Below are positions 42,530 to 51,306 of a stretch of DNA of 64,000 bases, piece by piece. Source of the DNA: Dyadobacter diqingensis (GTDB lineage Bacteria > Bacteroidota > Bacteroidia > Cytophagales > Spirosomataceae). The stretch is taken from positions 62,001 through 126,000 of the forward strand of contig NZ_JAMXKF010000009.1 in assembly GCF_024220585.1 (NCBI RefSeq), written 5' to 3'. The notes under the pieces are model-generated. The model saw nothing but the letters and a program-made list of their open reading frames with translations. It was not told the DNA's origin and did no database searches. Positions within the stretch are counted from its first letter, which is position 1. Each line of letters begins with the position of its first letter. The position numbers and the translations under genes were made by a program.

Positions 42530-43912
42530 TCAACTTAACGATACTTCCGTCTTACTGATCGCGCCAAATCCGCCTTCAATATTCACTACATCATCAAATC
42601 CTCTTGATTTTAAAATGGATGCTGCGATCATGGACCGGTAACCTCCGGCGCAATGCACATATAAGGTCTCATTTTTCGAAAGCGTGGACATGTTATCGTT
42701 AACCGTGTCCAACGCGATATTTTCTGCGCCTTTTACATGTCCGGATTCAAATTCGTCCGGTTTTCTGACATCAATGACCTTAACATTTCCCTCACGATAA
42801 CGCTTCGCGAATTCTTCGGCAGGCAGAGATATCACTGCATCAACTTCTTTTCCTGCTTTTTCCCAGACATCAAATCCTCCGTCAAGATAACCAATCGCAT
42901 AGTCATACCCGACACGGGCCAGGCGTGTCACGACTTCCTCTTCCCTCCCAGGCTCGGTTACGAGTAAGATATTGTGTTTCAGGTCAGGAATAAGTGCGCC
43001 CACCCAGGGAGCAAAACCGCCATCGATGCCAATATTAATCGAATTTGGAATAAAACCTTTGGCAAAGTCTTCGGGTTTGCGGGTGTCCAGGATCAATGCG
43101 CCCGTGTTGTTCGCTTTTACTTCAAATGCTTCTGGCGACAAAGCCTGATCGCCACGTTCCAGTACCGTATCGATACTCTCGTATCCGTCACGGTTCATTT
43201 TTACATTTTCAGGGAAATATTGCGGCGGTTCTGTCAATCCGGATGTAACCTCGCTGATGAATTCCTCTTTGGTCATATCGGCGCGAAGGGCATAATTAAA
43301 CCTCTTTTGATTACCCAAAACATCACTGGTTTCCTTGCTCATGCTTTTTCCACAGGCCGAACCAGCGCCATGCGCCGGATAAACGGTGATATCGTCCGGC
43401 AAAGTCATGATTTTGGTGCGTAAGCTGTCAAACAGGATTCCGGCCAGATCATCCTGTGTCATCTCACCATTTTGAGCCAGGTCGGGGCGGCCTACATCGC
43501 CGATAAACAACGTGTCACCACTGAAAAGCGCAATCTCTTTTCCATTTTTATCTGATAAAAGATAACAGGAAGACTCCATCGTATGGCCTGGTGTATGCAG
43601 AACCTTGATCGTAACCTCTCCAAGCTGAAATACTTCCCCATCATAGGCGATGTGAGCTTTGAAGCCTGTATTCGCTTCCGGACCGTAAATGATTTCGGCG
43701 CCCGTTTTCTCGGCAAGATCGATATGGCCCGAAACGAAATCGGCGTGAAAATGGGTTTCAAAAACGTACTTGATTTTTACCTTTTCACGTTTTGCTTTTT
43801 CGATATAAGGGGCAACCTCCCTCAGCGGATCAATAACAGCTGCTTCGCCGTTGGAAGAAATAAAATAAGCTCCCTGAGCCAGACAGCCGGTATATATTTG
43901 TTCAATTTTCAT
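42530..43912 (-). CDS. MBL-fold persulfide-dioxygenase-like protein with two rhodanese domains
   Basis: A 460-residue fusion. Residues 1-240 are a metallo-beta-lactamase fold with THFHADFVSGH (His54, His56, Asp58, His63), HTPGHTMESSCY, SGDTLFIGDVGRPDL and YPAHGAGSACG, the ETHE1/Blh pattern. Rhodanese 1 (about 265-355) lacks an evident catalytic Cys. Rhodanese 2 (about 365-455) has the active loop YVHCAGGYRS (Cys near 419). It would oxidise glutathione- or protein-bound persulfides to sulfite and shuttle sulfane sulfur. A CRP-like site lies 90 bp upstream, and sulfur transporters lie on both sides. Confidence 0.92.
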   Translation of the reverse strand: MKIEQIYTGCLAQGAYFISSNGEAAVIDPLREVAPYIEKAKREKVKIKYVFETHFHADFVSGHIDLAEKTGAEIIYGPEANTGFKAHIAYDGEVFQLGEVTIKVLHTPGHTMESSCYLLSDKNGKEIALFSGDTLFIGDVGRPDLAQNGEMTQDDLAGILFDSLRTKIMTLPDDITVYPAHGAGSACGKSMSKETSDVLGNQKRFNYALRADMTKEEFISEVTSGLTEPPQYFPENVKMNRDGYESIDTVLERGDQALSPEAFEVKANNTGALILDTRKPEDFAKGFIPNSINIGIDGGFAPWVGALIPDLKHNILLVTEPGREEEVVTRLARVGYDYAIGYLDGGFDVWEKAGKEVDAVISLPAEEFAKRYREGNVKVIDVRKPDEFESGHVKGAENIALDTVNDNMSTLSKNETLYVHCAGGYRSMIAASILKSRGFDDVVNIEGGFGAISKTEVSLS

Positions 43913-44007
43913 CTTAAATGGATTTTGCAGGGAAAAGGTCCCGAAGAATTTCTGCGTTCGTTTGTTTTGTTAATACTTCAAAATTCGGATAAAAGTTGAA
44001 GAGCGTA

Positions 44008-44023
44008 TGTGATTTTAGTCACT
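44008..44023 (-). promoter_or_regulatory. CRP/FNR-type operator upstream of the MBL-rhodanese gene
   Basis: TGTGATTTTAGTCACT has the exact TGTGA-N6-TCAC core of CRP-type sites and lies 96 bp upstream of the MBL start. The only Crp/Fnr gene in the window is about 930 bp away. Confidence 0.65.
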
Positions 44024-44084
44024 CAGGTCTAAAAAAATCAGTTTTTTGTTTACCTGAACAAAAATTGAGCCGATTGGGATGATG

Positions 44085-44879
44085 TCAATAGGCTAACTCT
44101 TTCAGAATAATATAAATTCCAATACACAGGACAAACCAGCCGAAAGTGTGCTTTAAAAGTGTACCGGAGAACTTATGTGATAAATAATTTCCGACGAAAA
44201 AGCCGGAAACGGACAGAAGGGTTATTTCAAGAATCAGTGCCCAGTCCGGTTTTATGGCGTTGAGTTCAGAAAGGAAACCGAGCATGGACTGTATGCCGAT
44301 GATAAGCAGGGAGGTTCCAATTGCTGTTTTTATCTCTACTTTATTTAGAATTGTCAGAAAAGGGATAATCAGGAAACCTCCCCCCGCGCCCGAAATGCCG
44401 GAAATTGTTCCAACCAGTATTGCTTCAGCTACTATCAGATTTTGATTGGCGGGGGAATCGTTTTGGTTGTTTTCGAAAGGTTTGTCCTTACGGAAAACCA
44501 TTAGCAGCGCAGCCGCAATCATGACGGTTGCAAAAAACAACATGATCAGCAGCGATCGTGAAATGATCATGTTATCTGCCAGTAATAGCTCTGGAGGAAT
44601 TGCCGGCAGGATTACTTTTCGTGCAAAGACGACTGCCACGCTTGAAGAGAGACCGAATAATAACGCTATTTTCAGGTTGACAAATCCTGTTTTGTATAAT
44701 GACAAAATTCCTGACAGGCTTGTGATGCCTACAATGAACAAGGAGTATGCCGTGGCATTCTGAGGGTCAACTGCAAACAGATATACCAAAATGGGTACCG
44801 TCAGGATTGATCCGCCACCGCCGATCATGCCTAACGATACCCCGGTTAAAACAGACGCCAGATATCCAAATATTTCCAT
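44085..44879 (-). CDS. TauE/SafE-family sulfite/organosulfur permease
   Basis: Start at ATG 44877-44879 gives 264 residues beginning MEIFGYLASVLTGVSLGMIGGGGSIL, the standard TauE start with the Gly-rich loop. A longer frame of 19 extra codons would run through the operator at 44929. Eight helices are predicted, and the second half repeats the motif as GTISGISGAGGGFLIIPFL. It probably exports sulfite or another product of the MBL/rhodanese enzyme. A CRP-like site lies 50 bp upstream of this start, supporting the shorter form. Confidence 0.9.
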   Translation of the reverse strand: MEIFGYLASVLTGVSLGMIGGGGSILTVPILVYLFAVDPQNATAYSLFIVGITSLSGILSLYKTGFVNLKIALLFGLSSSVAVVFARKVILPAIPPELLLADNMIISRSLLIMLFFATVMIAAALLMVFRKDKPFENNQNDSPANQNLIVAEAILVGTISGISGAGGGFLIIPFLTILNKVEIKTAIGTSLLIIGIQSMLGFLSELNAIKPDWALILEITLLSVSGFFVGNYLSHKFSGTLLKHTFGWFVLCIGIYIILKELAY

Positions 44880-44928
44880 TGCTCTCGATGATTTTTTGGC
44901 AAATCTCGGAAGAGAAACAGCAGCAGTC

Positions 44929-44944
44929 TGTGACAATTATCACG
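44929..44944 (-). promoter_or_regulatory. CRP/FNR-type operator upstream of tauE-like gene
   Basis: TGTGACAATTATCACG again fits TGTGA-N6-TCAC. It lies between the regulator gene end (44954) and the tauE-like start (44879), where an operator for that gene would be. Confidence 0.65.
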
Positions 44945-44953
44945 CTGAAATAT

Positions 44954-45595
44954 TTATTTCAGCCATTCGATCGAATTACGGTTGAGCCTCACTTTTTTAT
45001 CCGTTTCCATTTTTTTTAATAATCTGGAAACAACCTCCCGGGATGTGTTCAGGTCGTTGGCAATTTCCTGATGCGTGATGATAATATCCTTTTTGCCTGC
45101 TTGCGAAAACTGGTTGGAAAGATAAAATTCAAGCCGCTCATCCATACCTTTAAACATCACGTGGTCAAGCAGGGTGAGAAGCTCATCAAAGCGGTCACGG
45201 TAGTTTTCAAGGACGAAATAATACCAGCTTTTATAATTTTTCATCAGCTCATCGATCACCGAAACCGGAATCATGATGGCGGTGGTGTTTTCCATCGCTT
45301 TGGCCAAAACCTGGCTGGTTTCCTGTTTGGCCGCGCAGATGATGGATAACGCGCATGCCTGTCCCGGATTTAAATGATAGATGAAAGCTTCTTCGCCATC
45401 CTCACCTTCCCGGTAAAGTTTCACCACGCCCTCTGCAACCAGAACCGTATGTTTAATGTACTGTCCCGGCCGCATAATCAATTCACCTGCCGGTATATGT
45501 TTTACGCTGGCAACTTCTTCAATCCTGTCTTTCAGGCCCGATTCGAAAAATGGGAACTTCTTTTCAATATAATGACGGATCGTTTCGGTATTCAT
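44954..45595 (-). CDS. Crp/Fnr-family transcriptional regulator
   Basis: A 213-residue protein with an N-terminal cyclic-nucleotide-binding-like beta-roll (residues 15-130; AGELIMRPGQYIKHTVLVAEGVVKLY) and a C-terminal winged helix (ITHQEIANDLNTSREVVSRLLKKME). The recognition helix has Arg-Glu-x-x-x-Arg, the residues by which E. coli CRP reads GTGA. FNR-type N-terminal Cys ligands are absent. Two TGTGA-N6-TCAC sites lie beside the neighbouring sulfur genes, so they are its likely targets. The ligand or signal is unknown. It follows the MATE gene by 13 bp. Confidence 0.92.
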   Translation of the reverse strand: MNTETIRHYIEKKFPFFESGLKDRIEEVASVKHIPAGELIMRPGQYIKHTVLVAEGVVKLYREGEDGEEAFIYHLNPGQACALSIICAAKQETSQVLAKAMENTTAIMIPVSVIDELMKNYKSWYYFVLENYRDRFDELLTLLDHVMFKGMDERLEFYLSNQFSQAGKKDIIITHQEIANDLNTSREVVSRLLKKMETDKKVRLNRNSIEWLK

Positions 45596-45608
45596 AGAAG
45601 GTTATGCT

Positions 45609-46994
45609 TTAAACTTTAACGGTTTTCCAGTTGCCCATTTTGAAACGCCAAATCCCCAGCAAAGCCAAACACGATTCTGCTACCGGAACGGAAATGAAAA
45701 CGCCTATGGGACCCAATGCAAATACAATCGCGAGTAAATAAGCCAGGGGTATCTCGATTATCCAGAAGCAGATCAGATTTAAAATCGTTGGTGTTTTGGT
45801 ATCACCAGCGCCGTTGAGCGACTGGATTACAACCATGCCATAAGCGTAAAACCCATAACCAAGGCACAAAACCCGTAGCGCAAGTTTCCCGGTATGGATC
45901 GCTTCTACATTCGGGCTGAACCATCCGATGATCGTCTCTGCTCCGATGAACATAAAAACAGACAGGCCAACCAGAAAAAACAGGTTATAGGAAGCACAAC
46001 GCCAGACCGAAAGTTCGGCGCGTTCCGGTTTGCCTGCACCCAGATTTTGCCCTACCAGTGTTGCAGCGGCATTGGCTAAACCCCAGGCAGGCAAGAGCGT
46101 AAACATAATGACACGGATTGCAATGGTATAACCGGCAACGACATCACTGCCAAACTCGGCCAGGATACGGGTCAGGAAAATCCAGCTCGCCGAGGATATC
46201 AGAAATTGTACGGTTCCGCCTGTCGCAACCTTGATCATTGCCTGGATCGTTTCTTTGTGTGGTTTTAAATCTTTCAGCACGAATGCCAATGCACTGTTAA
46301 CGCGCGTCAGAGAATAGAGCTGATAACCCACACCAATGGAGCGTCCCGTCGCTGTGGCAATGGCGGCTCCTGCCACACCAAGTGCGGGAAAGGGGCCCAG
46401 GCCGAAAATCAGGATGGGGCCGAGGATCATGTTTAATCCGTTGGCAACAATAAGCGAACGCATAGCTGTGGCAGCAGATCCCGCACCGCGCAAAGCACCG
46501 CTTAGTGAATAGAGCAAAATTACTACCGGAGCGCTCAGGAACTGTATACGGGCAAAAATAGTACCTGTTTCGATCACCTTCCGGTCTGCACCCATGATAT
46601 GCAGAATGTCACCGGCAAAGGTGAAGCCGAACAGTGCTATGGGTAATGAAATTCCCAGCGAAATCAGGATAACCTGCCCGATTGCCCGCCGTGCCTGCGC
46701 ATTATTTCCCTCTCCGACACGTCTGGCGATGGTTGCCGTCGCAGCGGTGCTTAACCCGATGGCGACAGAGTAAACCAGTGTAATCACCGACTCTGTAAGT
46801 CCGACGGTAGCGACGGCCTCAATGCTTATTTTGGAAACAAAGAAAATATCGACAACGGCAAAGAGAGATTCCATGACCATTTCCATGATCATAGGAACGG
46901 ATAAAAGGAAAATTGCCCGGTTGATACTTCCGTCAGTAAAACTTTCTTCGGAGCCACGTAAGGCCTGACGAAGCAGTTGAAACCACTTTTTCAT
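45609..46994 (-). CDS. MATE-family multidrug/cation antiporter
   Basis: A 461-residue protein with 12 predicted helices in two homologous halves (N-half FLLSVPMIMEMVMESLFAVVDIFFV; C-half FTLLPAWGLANAAATLVGQNLGAGKPERAE), the NorM/MATE architecture with the conserved GQNLGAG. It exports organic cations or metabolites using a proton or sodium gradient. It is the first gene of the minus-strand row that continues with the Crp/Fnr regulator, so it may share the regulator's transcript rather than belong to sulfur metabolism. Confidence 0.92.
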   Translation of the reverse strand: MKKWFQLLRQALRGSEESFTDGSINRAIFLLSVPMIMEMVMESLFAVVDIFFVSKISIEAVATVGLTESVITLVYSVAIGLSTAATATIARRVGEGNNAQARRAIGQVILISLGISLPIALFGFTFAGDILHIMGADRKVIETGTIFARIQFLSAPVVILLYSLSGALRGAGSAATAMRSLIVANGLNMILGPILIFGLGPFPALGVAGAAIATATGRSIGVGYQLYSLTRVNSALAFVLKDLKPHKETIQAMIKVATGGTVQFLISSASWIFLTRILAEFGSDVVAGYTIAIRVIMFTLLPAWGLANAAATLVGQNLGAGKPERAELSVWRCASYNLFFLVGLSVFMFIGAETIIGWFSPNVEAIHTGKLALRVLCLGYGFYAYGMVVIQSLNGAGDTKTPTILNLICFWIIEIPLAYLLAIVFALGPIGVFISVPVAESCLALLGIWRFKMGNWKTVKV

Positions 46995-47139
46995 GTATAA
47001 AAAAGAAAAATCAGATTAATAATAAGGATGTACACGTTTTTAAAACGCGTAAAAAACAGCCTGGAAATCAGGACAAAAAGGACGGAGTGGCTTAAAGTAA
47101 GCCGGGGATGATCACCAACATAGGCTTTATGTATTTTGA

Positions 47140-47172
47140 CAAATATACAAAACTGTTTTTTTAATATTCAAA
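47140..47172 (-). promoter_or_regulatory. Predicted promoter of the MATE-crp transcript
   Basis: On the minus strand, TTTG (47172-47169) is followed after 21 bases by TATATTTG (47147-47140), fitting TTG-N17-23-TAnnTTTG. It lies about 146 bp upstream of the MATE start. The remaining 330-bp gap to hflX contains a small GGCTTA/TAAGCC hairpin at 47091-47105 and no gene. Confidence 0.6.
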
Positions 47173-47325
47173 TAAAAAACTGGAATACCAGCATGTTAGT
47201 TGTATCTTCATCCCGGATGTACTTGAACTTTTGAACATTATATTCCGTTTTCTAACTACCTTTTTGTATAAAAAAGGGCTGGTTACTCACCAAACGTGGA
47301 AGCCAGAACAATAACATTATTCTGA

Positions 47326-48576
47326 ATGATCGATAAAAGTAAATTATTTTCAACCGCTGTAAAGCAGGAAACGGCAGTCCTGGTGGCTGTGAGCACACAA
47401 AAACAAAGCAGCGGCAAAACAAAGGAATATCTGGAAGAGCTGGATTTTTTGGCAGCTACACTGGGTGTAAAGACCGTCCAGAAATTTACGCAAAACCTTG
47501 AACGGACTGATATCAAGACCTATGTAGGAAAAGGGAAACTTGAAGAGATAAATATTTTCGTAACAGCTAATCCTGTGGATATGATCATTTTTGATGATGA
47601 TCTTTCTCCGTCCCAGGTGCGAAATCTTGAAGTTGTTTTTAAGGATATTAAAGTGCTTGACAGGAGTCTTCTGATCCTGGATATTTTTGCGATGCGCGCC
47701 AAAACGGCTCAGTCGAAGTTACAAGTGGAGCTTGCCCAATACCAATACATGTACCCACGTCTTACCAGACTTTGGACGCACTTAAGCCGTCAGTCGGGTG
47801 CAGGTGTAGGGATGCGTGGTCCGGGGGAAACGGAGCTTGAAACGGATAGACGTATAGTGAAGGACAGAATTGCTTTTCTGAAAGAGAAACTTGAAAAAGT
47901 GGACCGCCAGAGCATGACCCGCCGTAAGGAACGCGACCGGTTGGTGCGTGTTGCCATTGTGGGTTATACCAACGTAGGGAAATCGACTTTGATGCAGGGA
48001 CTTTCCAAATCGGATGTGTTTGCTGAGAACAAATTATTTGCTACGGTGGATTCTACGGTACGTAAGGTAAATATGGAAAATGTTCCCTTTTTGCTGACGG
48101 ACACTGTTGGTTTTATCAGAAAACTGCCAACGACCCTTATTGAATCTTTCAAATCGACACTGGATGAAGTTCGGGAAGCTGATATTCTCGTGCATGTGGT
48201 TGATATTTCGCATGAATCTTTTGAGGAACATATTGAAGTGGTAAACAATACCCTGATTGATATTGGTGCTGCGGATAAGCCTACGATTCTTGTTTTCAAC
48301 AAAATTGACCTTTACAAACCTGCACCTCAGGAAGAAACCTGGGAGGGAGAAGAAAAGCCAGAGGAAGAAGAAATCACGCCTGAAAGTACTTTAAGCCAGC
48401 TTAAGAAAAGTTATCTGTCGCATAAGGCCGAACAGGTTGTGTTTATTTCGGCCCGGAAAAAGGAAAACATGGAAGAACTTCGTAATATACTTTTTGCGCT
48501 TGTGAAAGAAAAACACTTCGCGATATACCCCAACTGGCTTGATTTGGGATATTCTCCTGTACAATCAGAAGAATAA
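47326..48576 (+). CDS. hflX: Ribosome-associated GTPase HflX
   Basis: A 416-residue GTPase with the HflX N-terminal domain and glycine-rich linker (SRQSGAGVGMRGPGETELETDRR). G1 is GYTNVGKST (about residues 212-220), then G3 DTVGF and G4 NKID. An acidic insertion near 345-360 (EGEEKPEEEE) precedes the C-terminal part. HflX splits stalled ribosomes under stress. It ends 77 bp before tRNA-Arg; a weak IR with T-run (ATTGGTAT...ATACCAAT) between may terminate it. Confidence 0.96.
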   Translation: MIDKSKLFSTAVKQETAVLVAVSTQKQSSGKTKEYLEELDFLAATLGVKTVQKFTQNLERTDIKTYVGKGKLEEINIFVTANPVDMIIFDDDLSPSQVRNLEVVFKDIKVLDRSLLILDIFAMRAKTAQSKLQVELAQYQYMYPRLTRLWTHLSRQSGAGVGMRGPGETELETDRRIVKDRIAFLKEKLEKVDRQSMTRRKERDRLVRVAIVGYTNVGKSTLMQGLSKSDVFAENKLFATVDSTVRKVNMENVPFLLTDTVGFIRKLPTTLIESFKSTLDEVREADILVHVVDISHESFEEHIEVVNNTLIDIGAADKPTILVFNKIDLYKPAPQEETWEGEEKPEEEEITPESTLSQLKKSYLSHKAEQVVFISARKKENMEELRNILFALVKEKHFAIYPNWLDLGYSPVQSEE

Positions 48577-48618
48577 GTATTTGTAATTGAATCGGATTTT
48601 TTCCAATTTTGCACCCCG

Positions 48619-48653
48619 ATTGGTATTCATAGGAATATGGATACCAATTTTTT
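48619..48653 (+). terminator. Possible hflX terminator
   Basis: ATTGGTAT (48619-48626) pairs with ATACCAAT (48641-48648) around a 14-base loop, followed by TTTTTT just before the tRNA. The long loop and closeness to the tRNA make it uncertain. Confidence 0.45.
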
Positions 48654-48725
48654 GACTGCGTAGTTCAACGGATAGAATAGGAGTTTCCTAAACTCTAGAT
48701 ATGGGTTCGATTCCCGTCGCGGTCA
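48654..48725 (+). tRNA. tRNA-Arg (anticodon CCT)
   Basis: A full cloverleaf can be drawn: acceptor GACTGCG/CGCGGTC (one G-U), D-stem GTTC/GAAT, anticodon stem GGAGT/ACTCT with loop TTCCTAA (anticodon CCT), four-base variable loop AGAT, T-arm ATGGG-TTCGATT-CCCGT and discriminator A. CCA is not encoded. A tyrosine integrase gene starts 136 bp downstream, so the tRNA 3' half is the likely phage attachment site. The gene is intact on this side. Confidence 0.95.
48705..48725 (+). other. Likely attL core (tRNA 3' end)
   Basis: Phage integrases of this type usually recombine in the T-arm/acceptor part of a tRNA gene, leaving a direct repeat at the far end. The matching attR lies outside the window, so the core is not confirmed and its limits are approximate. 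Confidence 0.35.
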
Positions 48726-48757
48726 CAAAATGAATATTTGGCAATACCACACAATTT

Positions 48758-48795
48758 AAAAAGCCGCTCTGAATTGATTTAGAGCGGCTTTTTTT
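48758..48795. terminator. Intrinsic terminator after tRNA-Arg
   Basis: AAAAAGCCGCTCT-type left arm (48758-48770) pairs perfectly with 48781-48793 around a 10-base loop and is followed by further T. It separates the tRNA from the integrase gene. Confidence 0.85.
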
Positions 48796-48861
48796 GTTAT
48801 TTGCTATCGCGTTGAATCGCCCAGTATCGCTAAATGTTTCAGGAAAAAGTTTCAGGGATCT

Positions 48862-50070
48862 ATGAGTCATATAACCTTTCATGTCGAAATCGATAACTAT
48901 AAAAAGAAGGATGGCACCTCAAATATTCAGATAAGAGTTACTCAGAATAGGAGGTCTAAGCGCATAACAATCGGGGTGTCTATCCTTCATGAGCACTGGA
49001 ACCCCGAGAAGTCAGAGGTTAGGAAAACGAACCCAAAGTATCGGCAGATAAATAATATCATAAAGTCAAAGATTTTAGAGCTGCAAAAAAAGTATCTGGA
49101 AGGAGCTGTATTAAATCAGACGATGACTGCTGACAATTTAATTAACAGGCTTCGAAAGGAAGTTATGGGCGAAAGCTTTATTGAGTTTGCGTTGGCAAGA
49201 GTGAAAAAGATGGTTTCTCCGAATACAAGAAAAGGGCAGGCCTCAATTATTAATAAACTTATTGAATACCAGGGCGGACGAGAGTTGTACTTTACAGAAG
49301 TTAACTACGAATACCTGATTAACTATGAACGGCATTTAAGGAAACTAGATAACGGGGCGAATACAATTCACTCCAACATGAAGACAATTAAAGCAATTTA
49401 TAACGAAGCGTTAAATTCTGGCTATTTTGTCCCCGAAAATGGTTCTCCATGGAAGGTTTATAAGCCTAAAAAGGAAAAGTCAAAACGATCCAGGCTGTCA
49501 GAAGCTCAAATCTTAGCTATAGAAAACCTCGCAATCAGACCAGGAATCAACGAATGGCACAGTAAAAACATTTTTCTGATGTCGTTTTATCTTCAGGGAA
49601 TGCGAACTGCTGACATTCTTCAATTGAAATGGGAGCAAGTGAAGGCTGGCCGGATAGAATATGAGGCAGGTAAAACCGGGAAATTTCGCTCAAAAAAGAT
49701 TATCCCGAGGGCACTGGAAATTCTTGCTCACTATGATAAAACTGGGATTCAACCTTCTGAATATATTTTCCCATTTTTGAAAGGAAAGAACAAAGCGAAG
49801 TTTTCGGAGGATGACTGGTTAAAGGTAATTTCTTCCTCAAATGCTCTCATAAATGGTCATTTAGCGAGTATCGCTAAAAAAATCGGGGTGAGAAATATAA
49901 GCATGCACGTTGCCCGACATTCGTTTGCTGATATCGCAAAGAAGAAAACGGGCAATGTCTTCGCTGTTTCTGATGCCCTTGATCACAGCTCCGTATCCAT
50001 TACGGAAAACTATTTCAACGCTGCTACAACGGCTGAAAATGATGATTTGGTGGATTCTGTGTATGGTTGA
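48862..50070 (+). CDS. Prophage tyrosine integrase
   Basis: A 402-residue tyrosine recombinase of the Bacteroidota type. It has an arm-binding N-domain (residues 1-90, IRVTQNRRSKRITIGVSIL), a SAM-like core-binding domain (about 105-200) and a catalytic domain with Arg in LQGMRTADILQLKW (about 248), His-x-x-Arg in HVARHSF (about 349-352) and nucleophile Tyr384 in SITENYF. It is complete, so active excision is possible. It points away from the adjacent tRNA-Arg and marks the left prophage end. Confidence 0.93.
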   Translation: MSHITFHVEIDNYKKKDGTSNIQIRVTQNRRSKRITIGVSILHEHWNPEKSEVRKTNPKYRQINNIIKSKILELQKKYLEGAVLNQTMTADNLINRLRKEVMGESFIEFALARVKKMVSPNTRKGQASIINKLIEYQGGRELYFTEVNYEYLINYERHLRKLDNGANTIHSNMKTIKAIYNEALNSGYFVPENGSPWKVYKPKKEKSKRSRLSEAQILAIENLAIRPGINEWHSKNIFLMSFYLQGMRTADILQLKWEQVKAGRIEYEAGKTGKFRSKKIIPRALEILAHYDKTGIQPSEYIFPFLKGKNKAKFSEDDWLKVISSSNALINGHLASIAKKIGVRNISMHVARHSFADIAKKKTGNVFAVSDALDHSSVSITENYFNAATTAENDDLVDSVYG

Positions 50071-50071
50071 T

Positions 50072-50098
50072 ACAAACCCGGCTCTAAGCCGGGTTTGT
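50072..50098. terminator. Bidirectional terminator between integrase and dam
   Basis: ACAAACCCGGCT (50072-50083) and AGCCGGGTTTGT (50087-50098) form a perfect 12-bp stem with a CTA loop, between two convergent genes. Confidence 0.85.
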
Positions 50099-50101
50099 CG
50101 T

Positions 50102-50902
50102 TTAGTAATTCCAGGTTAAGCACTCGACTTTTTTCTTTGGCTCTTTTCTTCTACCATTCACTGCGATGGCTTTTTCGTGATCCTCCGATTTCCAGCCAAA
50201 CTTTTCCCGGTATTCGATAAGAATAGACTCCGGGTAACTACTCAGCAAAAATTTCCCTTTCATATTCGAGCATGCGTCCAGCAAGTTTTTGAAATCCTCA
50301 ATTGAATAACCGGCATAGTGACCTTGATCAGACGAAACATACGGCGGGTCCAAATAGAAAAAAGCATCGGGCGAATCATAAGCTTTAATAACCTTAAGCA
50401 CGTCATAGGATTCTATGGTAACTCGTTTAAACCTTTCCTTATAGGTTTCGGTGAAATTATTTTTCCTATTATAATGACTTAAGGGAGAAGATCCAGAGCG
50501 GTCATAACCGAATCCTTTACCAATTCCGTGAGAAAAACTCATATTTGTTTGCATCCAAACTGCCCAAGCACAGGCCACTGGATCGTTTACTTCTTCTGAT
50601 TGTGATTTGTAAAGCTCATCTGACTCTTTGTGTTGCGCTCTAGAATGAAATGTTTCGTCAATTCGGTTTTGTATTTCTTCAAAATCGTATTTTAAGACCT
50701 TGTAAAAAGTTATCAGTCGTTGGTTGATATCGTTTACAACTTCCGCTTTGCTTTTTTCTTTCCCGAAGAAAACTGCACCACCTCCGAAGAATGGCTCTAC
50801 GTAGGTATGATGCGCTGGTATTTTCGGTAGAATGTGATTGAGCATTTTTTGTTTTCCACCATAGTAGTTAATTGGCGTTTTCAATTTAATTGTTGTTTTC
50901 AT
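50102..50902 (-). CDS. Dam-type DNA adenine N6-methyltransferase (phage)
   Basis: A 266-residue D12-class methyltransferase: N-terminal TPINYYGGKQKM (SAM-binding start), VEPFFGGGAVFFGK (motif I) and catalytic DPPY at about residue 185 (FYLDPPYVSSDQGHYAG). The layout matches orphan phage Dam enzymes that protect DNA or mark it for regulation. No restriction endonuclease is adjacent. It is transcribed away from the gap at 50903-51030, which also drives the two small plus-strand genes. Confidence 0.92.
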   Translation of the reverse strand: MKTTIKLKTPINYYGGKQKMLNHILPKIPAHHTYVEPFFGGGAVFFGKEKSKAEVVNDINQRLITFYKVLKYDFEEIQNRIDETFHSRAQHKESDELYKSQSEEVNDPVACAWAVWMQTNMSFSHGIGKGFGYDRSGSSPLSHYNRKNNFTETYKERFKRVTIESYDVLKVIKAYDSPDAFFYLDPPYVSSDQGHYAGYSIEDFKNLLDACSNMKGKFLLSSYPESILIEYREKFGWKSEDHEKAIAVNGRRKEPKKKVECLTWNY

Positions 50903-50940
50903 GGCTAATTAAATAGTTTTTCCGCAAAACAATACGGTGC

Positions 50941-50997
50941 GGAGCGTCGGAAAAAGGACGCTATAACGTCGAAAAAATGACATATATTTGACGCATT
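50941..50997. promoter_or_regulatory. Divergent phage control region with repeated CGTC/GAC motifs
   Basis: Between dam (-) and the first small gene (+) lie two similar blocks, CGTCGGAAAAAGGAC and CGTCGAAAAAATGAC, about 21 bp apart. GCGTC and GACGC half-sites are also present. An exact -7 element TATATTTG at 50983-50990 points to the small genes. It looks like a repressor operator region, but no repressor gene is recognised nearby. Confidence 0.5.
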
Positions 50998-51030
50998 GCA
51001 GAGTCAGCAATTCAAAAACGATTTTTAGAT

Positions 51031-51306
51031 ATGGAAAATAACACGTTTAAATCTGGCAGAGAGCTTGGGAGAAGGCACTTTGTCTCTATCGCTAACAAGG
51101 GTGAGCGTTGGAAGAAAAGAAATGTACCAGCCTACATCAGGGAATCATTGTTTATCCCACATTACATGGTGGAATTTAACGGGTTCAGGGAGCTGTACAT
51201 CATTCAATCACCGATAGATCCTCGCGATAAAGTACGATTCATTTTATACGCAAGATCGAAGGTCGATGAAGAAGAATGTTCCAAAGTTTTTAATTGCAAA
51301 GAATGA
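51031..51306 (+). CDS. Small phage protein of unknown function
   Basis: A 91-residue basic N-terminus (MENNTFKSGRELGRRHFVSI, RWKKRNVPAYIRES) followed by a more balanced alpha/beta part (FRELYIIQSPIDPRDKVRFILYARSKV). No family is recognised. It is preceded by an exact -7 element 41 bp upstream and overlaps the next frame by 41 bp, which argues for a two-gene unit. Its place in the lysogeny-end cargo zone beside Abi-alpha suggests an accessory role; this is inference. Confidence 0.6.
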   Translation: MENNTFKSGRELGRRHFVSIANKGERWKKRNVPAYIRESLFIPHYMVEFNGFRELYIIQSPIDPRDKVRFILYARSKVDEEECSKVFNCKE

